From: Saururus chinensis
Taxonomy: Eukaryota > Streptophyta > Magnoliopsida > Piperales > Saururaceae
DNA: 64,000 nt
Direction of reading: 5' to 3'
NCBI GenBank assembly: GCA_035235625.1
Contig: CP141143.1
Span: 43,323,178-43,387,177 of the forward strand
In this document: positions 34,355 to 46,368 of the stretch, piece after piece
Layout: each line of letters starts with the position of its first letter
How positions within the stretch are numbered: position 1 is the first letter of the stretch
Notes under the pieces: model-generated
Seen by the model: only the letters and a program-made list of their open reading frames with translations
Databases searched by the model: none
Told to the model about the DNA's origin: nothing
Made by a program: the position numbers and the translations under genes

Positions 34355-37300
34355 CAAAGCACTTAAGCTCATCACAAATATATATTTAGTTGTTTTAAGG
34401 AATTAAGTACTAATTTACAAAGTTCAAAAGCATAAAACAAACACACGAAAATGACGAACAAATCAGACAACTTTTGGTCTAGTCATATCCATTTAATCGA
34501 TTAAAACCAAAGTTTGTTAAGAATGTCCACAAATCATCGTATCATTTAAAGAATAAATAGACCTCCGAATATTAAATTATGTTTGCTATCATATCAAATG
34601 GAGAAAGTGATACCACAATTTCACTGTTCATCCTAAACTTATGTGATTTCATTCGCTTAACTAGTTTTAAAGCAAAGCACATAAGCTCATTACGAATGTA
34701 TATTTAGTTATTTTAAAGAAATATGTACTTATATACTAAGTACGTAAGAATGAATCAAACACACTAAATGATGAACCAATTGGGCCACTTTTGGTCTAGT
34801 TATATCCATTTAATCGATTAAAACCAAAGTTCATTAAGAATATGCATAAATCATTATATCATTTAAAGTTTAAAGAGACCTCTCAATAAGTTATTACATT
34901 TGTAATTATGAATTAAATAGAGAAAGTGGTACCACAATTTGATAGTTTTTCCTTAACTTATGTGAATTCATTCGATTAAGTAGTTTTGGAAAAAAGCACC
35001 GATGCTCATTTAGTTTTAGAATGTATATTTAGTTGTTTTAAAAAAATAAGTACCGATTTACTAAGTTTGTACGAATGAATCAAATGCACTATTGTTATAT
35101 CATTTTAATCGATTAAAACAGAAGTTCGTTAAGGATGAGCATAAATTGCTATATCATTTAAGTTTAAAGAGAGCTCCTAATCATATGTTATGTTCAATAT
35201 TACGAATCAAATGGAGAAAGTGATACTACAATTTAATCGTTCATCCTTTACTAGTTTTAGAACAATGATCCCAAGGTCGTTACCAATGAAATTTAGATGT
35301 TTTAAAGAAATATGTACTCATTTACTAATTTCGTAAGAATGAATCAAAAGCATTGAAGTATGAACCAATTGGACCAATTTTGTCTAGTTATATAATTTTA
35401 ATCAATTAAAACTGAAGTTCATTAAGAATTGTATATAAATCATTATATCGTTTAAAGTTTAAAAAGGCCTCCAAATCATTTGTTACATTCCTAATTACGA
35501 ATTAAATGGAGAAAGTGATATCACAATTTGACTGTTCTTCTTTAACTAATGTGATTTCATTTACTTAAAAATTTTTAGAACAAAGTACCTAAGCTCATCA
35601 CGAATTCATATTTAGTTTCAAGAAATACGTACTCATTATTTACTAAGTTTGTAAAAATGAATCAAACGCACTAAACGACGAACAAATTAGACCACTTTTA
35701 GTCAACTTATATCCTTTTAATCGATTAAAGCTAAAGTTCATTAAGATGTCCATAAATCATTATATCATATAAAGTTTAAATAGACCTCCCGATCATCTTT
35801 TACGTTCGTAATTATAAATAAAGTGGAGAAAGTGATACTATAATTTGATTGTTCTTCCTTAACTTATGTGATTTTATTTGCATAACTAGTTTTAGAACAA
35901 AACACCCTAGCTCGTCACTAATGTATATTTAGTTGTTAGAAAGAAATAAGTACTCATTTCTTCAGTTCGTAAGAATGAATCAAACGCACTAAATAACGAA
36001 CCAATCGGACCACTTTTAGTCAAGTTATATTCTTTTAATCAATTAAAACCAAAGTTCATTTAGAATGTGCATAAATCGATATATCATTTAAAGTTTAAAA
36101 AGGCCTCCTAATCATTTGTTACGTTCATAATTATGAATCAAATAGAGAAATTGATACAACAATTTGACTGTTCTTCCTTTTAATCTATTAAAACTAAAGT
36201 TCGTTAAGAATGTACACAAATTATTATATCGTTTAAAGTTGAAAAAGACCACTGAATCATTTGTTAAGTTCATTATTACGAATCAAATGGAGAAAGTGAT
36301 ACCACAATTTGACAGTTCTTCCTTTGCTTATGTGACTTAATTTGCTTAACTAGTTTTAGAACAAAGCAGCGAAGCTCATCACAAATGTATATTTAGTTGT
36401 TTTAAATAAATATGTACTCATTTACTAAGTTCATAAGAATGAATCAAATATACTAAATGATGAACAAATTTGACCACTTTATTCCTAGTTATATATCTTT
36501 TTAATTGATTAAAACTGAAGTTCGTTAAGAATGTGCATAAATTGTTATATCGTATAAAGTTTAAAGAGACCTCCTAATCATTTGTTATGTTTGTAATTAT
36601 GAATTGAATGAAGAAAGTTATACCACAATTTGATTTGTTCTTCATTTACTTATGTCATTTAATTCCCTTAACTAGTTTTAAAAGAAATCATCAAAGTTTG
36701 TCACGAATGTATATTTACATATTTAAAGAAATACATACTCATTTACTAAGTTCATAAGAATAAATCAAACACACTAAACTGCGATCAATTCAGATAACTT
36801 TTGGTCTAGTTATATCGTTTTAATCAATTATAACCAAAGTTCGATAAGAATGTCAACAAATTGTTATATCGATTAAAGTTTAAAAAGTCCTCCCAATCAT
36901 TTTTTACGTTCGTAATTACGAATTAAATAGAAAAGGTGATACCACAATTTCATAGTTCTTCTTTAATTGATGTGATTTAATTCGCTAACTAGTTTTAGTA
37001 CAAAGCACACAAGCTCGTCACAAATGTATATTTAGTTATTTTAAAGAAATTTGTACTAATTTACTAAGTTCATAAGAAGGAATAAAATGCACTAAATGAT
37101 GAACCAATTACACCACTTTTAGTCTAGTTATATCTTTTTAATCGATTAAAACTGAAGTTTATTAAGAATGTTCATAAATCATTATATCGTTTAAAGTTTA
37201 AAGTGACCTCACAATCACTTTTTACATTCATAATTACAAATCAAATAGGGAAAGTGATACCAAAATTTGACTGTTCTTACTTATGTGATTTTATTCGCTT

Positions 37301-39010
37301 TACTAGTTTTAGTACAAAGCACATAAGCTTGTCACAAATGTATGTTTAGTTATTTTAAAGAAATTCATACTAATTTACTAAGTTCATAAGAAGGAATAAA
37401 ATGCACTAAATGATGAACCAATTACACCAGTTTTAGTCTAGTTATATCCTTTTAATCGATTAAAACTGAAGTTTATTAAGAATGTTCATAAATCATTATA
37501 TTGTTTAAAGTTTAAAGTGACCTCGCAATCATTTTTTACATTCATAATTACAAATCAAATAGAGAACGTGATACCAAAATTTGACCGTTCTTCCTTTACT
37601 TATGTGATTTTATTTGCTTTACAAGTTTTAGAACAAAGCACCCAAGCTCATCACGAATGTATATTTAGTAGTTTAACAAAATACATACTCATTAACTATG
37701 TTCGTAAGAATTAATCAAACACACTAACCAATGAACCGATCGGACCCCTTTTGGTCTAGTGTTATCCTTTTTATCGATTAAAACCGAAGTTCGTTAATAA
37801 TGTGGACAAATAGTTATATCGTTTGAAGTTTAAAAAAACCTCCTAATTATTCATTAGGTTTGTAATTACAAATCAAATGGAGAAAGTGATTCCACAAATT
37901 GGCCATTAATCCTTAACTTATGTGATTTCATTCACTTAACTAGTTTTAGAACAAAGCACCAAAGCTCGTCATGAATGATATTTAGTTATTTTAAATAAAT
38001 ACATACTTATTTAATAAGTTCGTAAGATTGAATTAACTCACTAAATGATGAACCAATTAGACCACTTTTGGTCAAGTTATATCCTATTAATCGATTAAAA
38101 CTAAAGTTCGTTAAGGATGTACACAAACCATGATATTGTTTAAAGTTTAAAGAGACCTCCCAATCGTTTGTTACGTTTGTAATTATGAATCAAATTGAGA
38201 AAGTGATACCACAATTTGATAGTTCTTCCTCAACTTATGTAATCTTATTTGCATAAATTGCTTTAGAAAAAAACACCCAAGCTCGTCACCAAAGTATATT
38301 TAGTTGTTTAAATAAAATACGTACTCATTTACTAAGTTTGTAACAATGAATCAAACGTACTAAACAACAAAATATTTGGACCACTTTTGGTGGAGTTATA
38401 TCCTTTTTAATTGTTTAAAACTAAATTTTATTAGGAATGTGCATAAAGTATTATATCGTTTAAAGTTTAAAGAGACCTCCCAATTATTTGTTAAATTCAT
38501 AATTACAAATTAAATAGATAAAGTGATACCACAATTTGACCGTTCTTCTTTAACTTATGTTGGTAAGAATGTCGACAAATCATTATATCTAGTTTTAGAA
38601 AAGAAATACCAAAGCTCGTCATGAATGTATATTTAATTTTTTATAGAAACACATACTCATTTACTATATTTGTAAGAATGAATCAATCGCATTTAACGAG
38701 GAATGCATCTGACCCTTTTTCATCTACTTATATCTATTTAATCGATTAAAACCACAGTTTGTTAATATTATGTACAAATCGTTATATCATTTAATGTTTA
38801 AAGAGATCACACCATCATTTGTTACATTTTAATTATGAATCAAACAGAGAAAGCGATACCACAATTTGACCATTAATCCTTGACTTATGTGATTTCATTC
38901 GCTTAACTAGTTTTAGAACAAAGCACCCAAGCTGGTCACGAATGATATTTAGTTGTTTTAAAGAAATACGTACTCATTTCCTAAGTTCGTAAGATTGAAT
39001 TAAACTCACC
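34355..39010 (+). repeat. 320-bp dimeric satellite, block 4 plus-strand part (subfamily B)
   Basis: About 14 units in plus orientation with type B signatures. Many copies of TTTTAATCGATTAAAAC are intact. It ends at about 39010, where GATTGAATTAAACTCAC is followed by reverse-oriented AAGTAAATGAGTACGTATTT. Confidence 0.95.
36991..37640 (+). repeat. Recent duplication of one satellite unit
   Basis: Two adjacent units with spacings of 314 and 319 bp (AGTTTTAG at 36991, 37305 and 37624) share rare variants. Examples are AAGAAGGAATAAAATGCAC, AACCAATTACACCA and AAAGTGACCTC. They are far more alike than neighbouring units. Confidence 0.85.
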
Positions 39011-42000
39011 ATATAAACAACAAAGTAAATGAGTACGTATTTAAATGACTTAATATACATTTGTGACAAGCTTATGTCCTTTGATCTGGAACTAGTTAAG
39101 TGAACGAAATCACATAACTTAATGAAGAATAGCTAAATAGTGGTATCGCTTTCTCTATATGATTTATAATTACGAACGTAACAAATTATTGGGCGCTCTC
39201 TTTAAACTTTAAACGATATAGTGATTTGTCCACATTATTAACAAACTTCTGTTTTAATTGATTAAAAGGATATAAATAGACAAAAAGTGGTCTTATTCGT
39301 TCGCCGTTTAGTGTGTTAATGAATTCTTACAAACTTAGTAAATTAGTACTTTTTTCTTTAAAACAACTAAAAATACATTTGTGATGAGCTTCAGTCCTTT
39401 GTTCTAAAACTTGTTAAGCAAATGAAATCCCATAAGTTATGGAAGAACGGTAAAATTGTGGTATCACTTTCTCCATTTGATACGTAATTATGTGCGTAAC
39501 AAATAATTTGGAGGTCTCTTGAAACTTTAAACGATATAACGATCTGTGCACATTCTTAACAAATATCGGTTTTAATCGATTAAAAGCATATAACTTGACC
39601 AAAAGTGGTCCATTTAGTTCATCATTTATTGCGTTTGATTCATTCTTATGAACATAGTAAATGAGTACGTATTTCTATAAAATAACTAAATATACTTTCG
39701 TGATGAGCTTATGTCGTTTGATCTTAAACTAGTTAGGCAAATGAAATGAAATAAGTTAAGGAAAAATGGTCAAATAGTGGAATCGATTTCTCCATTTGAT
39801 TCATATTTACAAACATAACATAGGATTGGGAGGTCTTTTTAAACTCTAAACGATATAATGATTTTTTCACATTATTAACAAACTTCGATTTTAATCAATT
39901 AAATGGATATAACTACTAGATATTCGTGACGAGCTTGGGTGCTATGTTCTAAAACTAGTTAAATGAATGAAATCAAATTAGTCATGGATTAATGGTCAAA
40001 TTGTCTTATCGCCTTCTCTATTTGATTCGTAATTTCGAATATAACAAATGATTAGGAGGTCTATTTAACTTTAAATGATACAATGATTTGTGCACATTCC
40101 AAACGAACTTTGATTTAAATATATTAAAAGGATATAACTTGACAAAAGTGGTCAGAATCATTTGTCATTTTTTGCATTTAATTAATTCTTATGAGCTTAG
40201 TAAATTAGTACTTATTTCTTTAAAACAACTAAATATACATTCGTGACTAGCTTTCGTGCTTTTTTCTAAAACTAGTTAAGTGAATGAAATAACCTAAGTT
40301 AAGGAAGAATGATAAAATTGTGGTATCTTTAAACTTTAAATGATATGACGATTTGTACGTATTATTAATGAACTTCGATTTTAATCGATTAAAAGCATAT
40401 AACTTGACTAAAAGTGGTCCAATTAGTTCGTCATTTTGTGCGTTTAATTCATTCTTACAAACTTAGTATATATGTACTTATTTCTTTAAACAACTAAATA
40501 TACATTCGTGACGAGCTTATGTCCTTTGATCTAAAACTCGTTAAGTGAATGAAATCACATAAGTTAAGGAAGTATGGTCAAATTGCAACATCGTTTTCTC
40601 CATTTGATTCATAATTACAAAAAACAAATGATTAGGAAGACTTTTTAAACGTTAAACAATATAACGATTTGTGCATATTATTAATGAACTTCAGTTTTAA
40701 TCGATTAAAAGGATATAACTAGACCAAAAGTGGTTCATTGCTTTGTCATTTAGTGAATTTGATTTATTCTTATGAATATAGTAAATGAGTACGTATTTCT
40801 ATAATATAACTAAACATACATTTGTGATGAGCTTTGGTGCTTGGTTCTAAAATTAGTTGAACGAATGAAATTACATAAGTGAAGGAAGAACGGTCAAATT
40901 GTGGCATCACTTTCTATATTTAATTTGTAATTACGAATGTAACAAATGATTAGGAGGTTTCATTAAACTTTAAACAATATAAGGATTTGTGCACATTCTT
41001 AACGAATTTTGGCTTTAATCAATTAAAAGGATATATATAACTAGACCAAAAGTTGTCCGATTGGTTCGTCATTTTGTGCATTTGATGAGCTTAGTAAATT
41101 AGTACTTATTTCTTTAAAACAACTAAATATACATTCATGACGAGCTTAGGTGATTTGTTCAAAAACTAGTTAAGTATATGAAATCACATAAGTTAAGGTA
41201 GAACTGTCAAATTGTGGTATCGCATTTTATATTTAATTTGTAATTAGGAACGTAACAAATGATTGGGAGGTCTCTTTAAATTTTAAATAATATAATAATT
41301 TGTGGACATTCCTAATGAACTTTGATTTAAATATATTAAAAGGATATAACTAGACCAAAAGTGATCCAATTCGTTCATCGTTTTGTGTGTTTGATACATT
41401 CTTATGAACATAGTAAAATAGTTGTTATTTCTTAAAAACAACTATATATGCATTCATGATGAGCTTGGGTGATTTGTTCTAAAACTAGTTAAGCGAATGA
41501 AATTACATAAGTGAAGGAAGAACAGTCAAATTATTGTACCACTTTCTCCATTTGATTCGTAATTACAATGGTAACAAATGATTAGGTGGTCTGTTTAAAC
41601 TTTTAACGATATAACCATTTGTGTACATTGTTAACGAACTTTAGTTTTAATCGATTAAAAGGACATAACTAGACCAAAAGTAGTCCAATTGGTTCATCAT
41701 TTTGTACATTTCATTCATTCTTTAGAACATAGTAAATGAGTATGTATTTCTATAAACCAAATAAATATATATTCATGACGAGCTTATGTCCTTTGATCTA
41801 AAACTAGTTAAGTGAATGGAATCACATAAGTTAAGGAAGAAAGGTCAGATAGTGGCATCTCTTTCTCCATTTGAATCGTAATTACGAACGTAACAAATGA
41901 TTAGGAGGACTTTTAAAACTTTAAACGATATAATGATTTGTGGACATTATTAATGAACTTCGGTTTTAATCGATTAAAATAATATAATTATTAGACTAAA

Positions 42001-42554
42001 AGTAGTCTGATTGGTTTGTCATTTAGTGCGTTTGATTCATTACTACGAACATAGTAGATGAGAAAGTATTTCTTTAAAACAACTAAATATACATTCGTGA
42101 CGAGCTTAGGTATTTTGCTTTAAAACTAGTTAAGCAAATGAAATCACATAAGTTAAGGATTAATGGTCAAATTGTGGTATCACTTTCTCCATTTGATTCA
42201 TGATTTAGAATGTAACAAATGATTGGGAGGTCTCTTTAAACATTAAACGATATAATGATTTTTTCATATTCTCAACGAACTTTGATTTTATTCGATTTAA
42301 AGGATATAACTAAATTAAAAGTGGTCCAATTGGTTTATTGTTTAGTAAGTTTAATTCATTCTTACGAACTTAGTAAATGAGTGGATTTTTTTAAAACAAC
42401 TAAATATACATTCATGACGAGCTTGGGTGTTTTGTTCTAAAAATAGTTAAGCGAATGAAATCACATAAGTTAAGGATGAACTATCAAATTGTGGTATCAC
42501 TTTCTCTATTTTATTCGTAATAATGAACGTAACAAATGATTTGGAGGTCTCTTT
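39011..42554 (-). repeat. 320-bp dimeric satellite, inverted segment 2
   Basis: About eleven units in reverse orientation with type B signatures as reverse complements (CACTTTCTCCATTTGATTC, AACAACTAAATATACATTCG, GGAGGTCTCTTTAAAC). It runs up to GGAGGTCTCTTT, where an LTR begins at 42555. On the other side of that LTR the satellite is in plus orientation. Confidence 0.95.
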
Positions 42555-42656
42555 TGAAACATCCAAGATTTTTCTAAATTCCTGAAGTCGACCACGTGAA
42601 AATTAGGGTATTAGACCCCTTGAACTTCTTGTGAGCATAACTTGATCATTAGTTGG

Positions 42657-42661
42657 GATTA
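42657..42661. repeat. Target-site duplication GATTA, left
   Basis: GATTA precedes the nested element and is repeated at 43034-43038. The uninterrupted site occurs once in LTR copy 1 (GGATTAGT when read on the LTR strand). Confidence 0.9.
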
Positions 42662-43033
42662 TGTTGTGCCCGATGCAGGCACAACTGGTACCTAGGAGTA
42701 CTACGCAGTGAAAGGGGAGAATTGGAGAAGAAAGGGAAGAAGCCGAGATTCAATATTTTGCATAACCTCAAAAGCAACAGGGGTCGACCCATATAGGGAA
42801 TGACCAGTTCCCTAGGGAGTTGCGCCAACCCAACCCAGGCTGGCCCACTTCCCTAGGGATACATGACAGTTAGTGGTTCGGCTAACCCGGGCCACTGACT
42901 GAACCAACCCAAAATACATCTAAATATCCATTATACTAACTGTTACAATAGCAAATCGTATGGAAATAATAAAGTAAGTCTAAGCAACTAGTAAGCACTG
43001 GTCGAGTCTGGTATCTGGGCATCGTGCACAACA
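42662..43033 (-). mobile_element. Copia-like solo LTR (372 bp) nested in Tekay-like LTR copy 3
   Basis: The ends are TGTTGTGCCCGATGC and GCATCGTGCACAACA, an inverted pair of 15 bp with one mismatch and the TGTTG...CAACA form typical of copia LTRs. A perfect 5-bp duplication GATTA flanks it. Copies 1 and 2 of the host LTR lack it and give the empty site. On the minus strand it contains GGGTTGGTTCAG, CTATATGGGTCGACCC and a pyrimidine-rich tail before the end, which fits LTR organisation. It has no coding capacity, so it is a solo LTR or a very small non-autonomous element. Confidence 0.88.
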
Positions 43034-43038
43034 GATTA
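43034..43038. repeat. Target-site duplication GATTA, right
   Basis: Exact repeat of 42657-42661. Confidence 0.9.
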
Positions 43039-43180
43039 GTAGTTGGAACTGCAATGGATAGAAATTAGAAAGAAAGAGCTTTGAAACACCACTAAGAACA
43101 TGTGAATCGGAGTTCGGATGAGGGAGATACGACTGTTCAAAGTTGAGCATATCGCACAGGGCCCGTTTACCCGAATTGGA

Positions 43181-43476
43181 TATCCTAAACATACTAGGGG
43201 TCGGGAGTCCTAAACATACTAAGAGTTGGGAGTCCTAAACATACAAGAATTTGAAAGTCCTAAATGTATTAAGAGTTGGGAATCTTAAATATACTAGGAG
43301 TTGGGAATCCTAAACGTACTAGGAGTTGAGAGTCCTAAACGTACTACGAGTTGGGAGTCCTAAATGTACTAGGAGTTGGGAGACCTAAATGAACTAGGAG
43401 TAGGTAGTCCTAAATGAACTAGGAATTAGAAGTCCTAAATGAACTAAGAATTGGAAGTCCTAAATGAACTAGGAAT
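43181..43476. repeat. 25-bp minisatellite in LTR copy 3
   Basis: About twelve units with the core AGTCCTAAACGTACTAGG and AGTTGGG. Starts at 43206, 43231 and 43256 are exactly 25 bp apart. This is the longest of the three homologous arrays in the window. Confidence 0.92.
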
Positions 43477-43787
43477 TGAAAGAGGGAGAGAGTCCTAGTG
43501 GGACAAGGACTCTAAGCAAGAAGAGGACGTAGCCAGAAATTTGCTGAGATGAGATAGCATGTGAAGAGAGGAATTCTAGCTGACGTAGGAGTCTGAGGAC
43601 TGCTAGGAGTGGCGAAAAAACTTGAAGGAGGGATCATCTATACATCTAGTTAGGTTAGGGCTCTTTTGGGACTGTTTTGAGCATGTATGTGGGCTGGTTT
43701 CCTATTTGTAAATGGGCAGCGATTGGGATTCCAAAATTGTAACTAAGGTTGGGCAAGTCCTAGTGGTACTAGGCTTCCCAACCAATC

Positions 43788-43800
43788 CTCTATATAAAGG
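43788..43800 (+). promoter_or_regulatory. TATA box of LTR copy 3
   Basis: CTCTATATAAAGGGGG is a strong plant TATA box. It precedes a G- and T-rich leader with GGAGTCATGGC. The corresponding segment is absent from copies 1 and 2, where the sequence jumps from AACTAAGGATGAGA to a segment homologous to about 44070. Confidence 0.7.
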
Positions 43801-44389
43801 GGGAGTCATGGCTAGTTGAGGGTAGGAGGATTCAAGCATTTAAAACTCAAAAATCTGCAAGGGTTGGATTGGGAGCTTTGGCCACAATTCTGGAAAACTG
43901 TTGGGCAATAAACACTTCCTTGACGACTTGGAGGAGCTACTGAGAGTGCACTCAACAAAGGGGCAAACCATCCTCAGCAATTCAGTGAGGCTTGATGCAG
44001 TTTTCAGCCAGGGGCGAATTGGTTTGCAAGATAGTTGAGACAGTCTTGGTTTTTTGCATTGTTCACCCTCCCTCTCCTCTCATCTCTTCCCTCCTCTCCC
44101 TTCTCTCAGCAAGGACCTCCTTAATCAGCACCTTTATACGGCAGAAAGCAGTCATCTGTAGATTAAATTCAAGGCCTAGAAGCGTAGGAGCAAGGGTTAG
44201 GAGCATTGGGGATGAACTGGTAGAGGTAGGGGCACCTTTTTTTCACTCCTAGGCATTAGGTTTGATGATTGTTCCCTGCCTAGGTCGACCCCTCATAGGC
44301 TGAGTCTGATCTCCATCTTTTGCCCTATTCCGTGCCTAATCTATACTGAGTTATTCCAATGATAATTACTCTGATTTGAGCCTAGGTTA

Positions 44390-44640
44390 TGTTGAGTTTT
44401 ATGCCATTTATAAACCCTGATTTACTCATGCTCTATGATGAGATTTATGTAAATTATATACCCTGATTTACTCAAGCTCTATGCTAAGTGTACGCCACTT
44501 ATGTACCCTGATTTGCACATGATCTATGCTGAGTTTACTCACACTTATGTACCTTGATTTTCACATAATCTATGCTGAAGTTGTACATAATCTATGTTAA
44601 GTTTACTCACACACATGTACCCCAATTTTTACTTAATTCA
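44390..44640. repeat. Degenerate repeat of about 57 bp in LTR copy 3
   Basis: Four to five imperfect units share CCTGATTTACTCATG, CTCTATGCTGAG and ACTTATGTACC. It is not seen in copies 1 and 2, so it either arose in this copy or was lost in the others. Confidence 0.65.
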
Positions 44641-44689
44641 TGTTGTTCCATGTTAAAATTAGTATGGTTCTCTCAGCCTTAGTTTAGGC

Positions 44690-45240
44690 CATACTTTTGC
44701 TTATTTAATCTCTAGTTTGTGTCCTTGGTTTAGACCATACTTTTGCGTATTTAATCCCTAATTTATGGCCTTAGTTTAGGCCATACTTTTGCCTATTTAA
44801 TCCCTGGTTTATGGCCTTAGTTTAGGCCATACTTTTGCCTATTTAATCCCTAGTTTGTGGCCTTAGTTTAGGCCATACTTTTGCTTATTTAATCTCTGGT
44901 TTGTGGCCTTGGTTTAGACCATACTTTTGCCTATTTAATCCCTAATTTATGGCCTTAGTTTAGGCCATACTTTTGCCTATTTAATCCCTAGTTTATGGCC
45001 TTAGTTTAGGCCATACTTTTGCCTATTTAATCCCTGGTTTGTGGCCTTAGTTTAGGCCATACTTTTGCTTATTTAATCTCTAGTTTGTGGCCTTGGTTTA
45101 GGCCATACTTTTGCCTATTTAATCCCTGGTTTGTGGCCATAGTTTGGGCCATACTTTTCCTATTTAATCCCTGATTTGTGGCCATAGTTTGGGCCATACT
45201 TTTGCCTATTTAATCCCTGAATAGTGGCCCTAAGATGGGC
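44690..45240. repeat. 46-bp minisatellite in LTR copy 3
   Basis: About twelve units with the core GGCCATACTTTTGCCTATTT and AATCCCTGGTTTGTGGCC. The central units are almost identical, which suggests recent homogenisation. It is the reverse-complement counterpart of the arrays in copies 1 and 2. Confidence 0.92.
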
Positions 45241-46368
45241 TATACTTTTATCATTTAAATCCCTGATTTGAAGCCTTGGTTTAAGCTCTACATTTGTTTA
45301 TTTGGATCCCTGATTTGCAGCCTAGTTTAAGGCTATAATTTTGCCTATTTAAATCCTTCAATTGCAGCCTTGTTTTAGGCTCTACTTTGGTAAAATTAAT
45401 AACAAATTCTCAGCCTTGGTTTATCTTATAATCATGCTGAGTAAATACCGAAATTTCAGCCCTAGTTTAGGATGTATTCTTGCCTATCTAATACTTGATT
45501 CTCAGCTTTGATTTTAGTTATAATCTTGCTGAATGAATTCCTGATTTTTGAGCTTTAGTTCATGATGTATTCATACTTATTGAGCCTCTGAATTTCAGCC
45601 TATATTTCCTTTGAATTTTAGTTTAAGATGCCTCTGAAATTCAGCCTATGTTGTCCCTAAATTTCAACATTGATTGTGATATACCCTAGGTTGAATGATG
45701 ATGGTTGTATCAGCTTGAATTTGTTATATTAGGTAGCTGACTTGAGTTGTTCATCTCAGCCCCAATCTGTTTCTTTAAAATGTAGAATTATTCAATTCAT
45801 CTCAGCAAAAGTCTGAGTCCTTGTCATGTTGATTAGTTCAAATGCTTGAGCCCTAAATCGGCCTATTATCTTGCCAATCATGAGAGTTAGTTGCATGCAT
45901 GATAGGTGGTGTCTAGTATTAAATCTTTGGATACATTAATTCATATGTTCATTCAGCATTGTTTTAGTTCACAACAATATCCATGGCGGTAATCTTTTAG
46001 ACCTTTGTGGTCTCCGCTCCTTTGGGACGATGGATCCCTGCAAATGCGTAAACCAGGTTTTTGAGCAAAATGGAAGGCTCATCTACCTCCGGCCAGTGTG
46101 TCTATGAGCACAACTGGTAACTACATCTCTAGACCCATGGCTGATCCAAGTAGATCCCTAGGGATGTTAGGATTTCCCTGCTAATGTGAAGTACTCCTTG
46201 TGAACAGGAGTCGGTTTTTTAGATAACAATAATGAGTTTTTTTTCTAAACGGTGTGGATATCAGTTGAGTTGTTCAAGTTTGCATTAGTTAAAGGCCAGT
46301 TTGGGAGTGTTGTTTATTTGATAACCAGTACTCTGTATATTACTCTTATGTGGTATTGTTTGGAGGAT

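Larger units (their letters stand above)
42555..46368 (+). mobile_element. Tekay/Del-like LTR, copy 3, 3'-truncated
   Basis: Plus orientation, starting TGAAACATCC, equivalent to TGTAACATCC of the other copies. It aligns with the reverse complement of copies 1 and 2 up to about 46368 (CTTATGTGGTATTGTTTGGAGGAT), then passes directly into satellite. About 700 bp of the 3' end present in copy 2 is missing. It contains a nested 372-bp solo LTR, a 25-bp minisatellite of about twelve units, a TATA box, a 57-bp repeat and a 46-bp minisatellite of about twelve units. No retroviral coding domain is visible. Satellite on its left is in reverse orientation and on its right in forward orientation, so it sits at an orientation switch. 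Confidence 0.85.

Noticed and set aside
42662-43033. Reading the 15-bp inverted ends as a MITE
   Set aside because: TGTTG...CAACA with a 5-bp duplication fits a copia-type LTR better, and no TA or 8-9 bp target duplication is present. A small non-autonomous LTR element remains possible.
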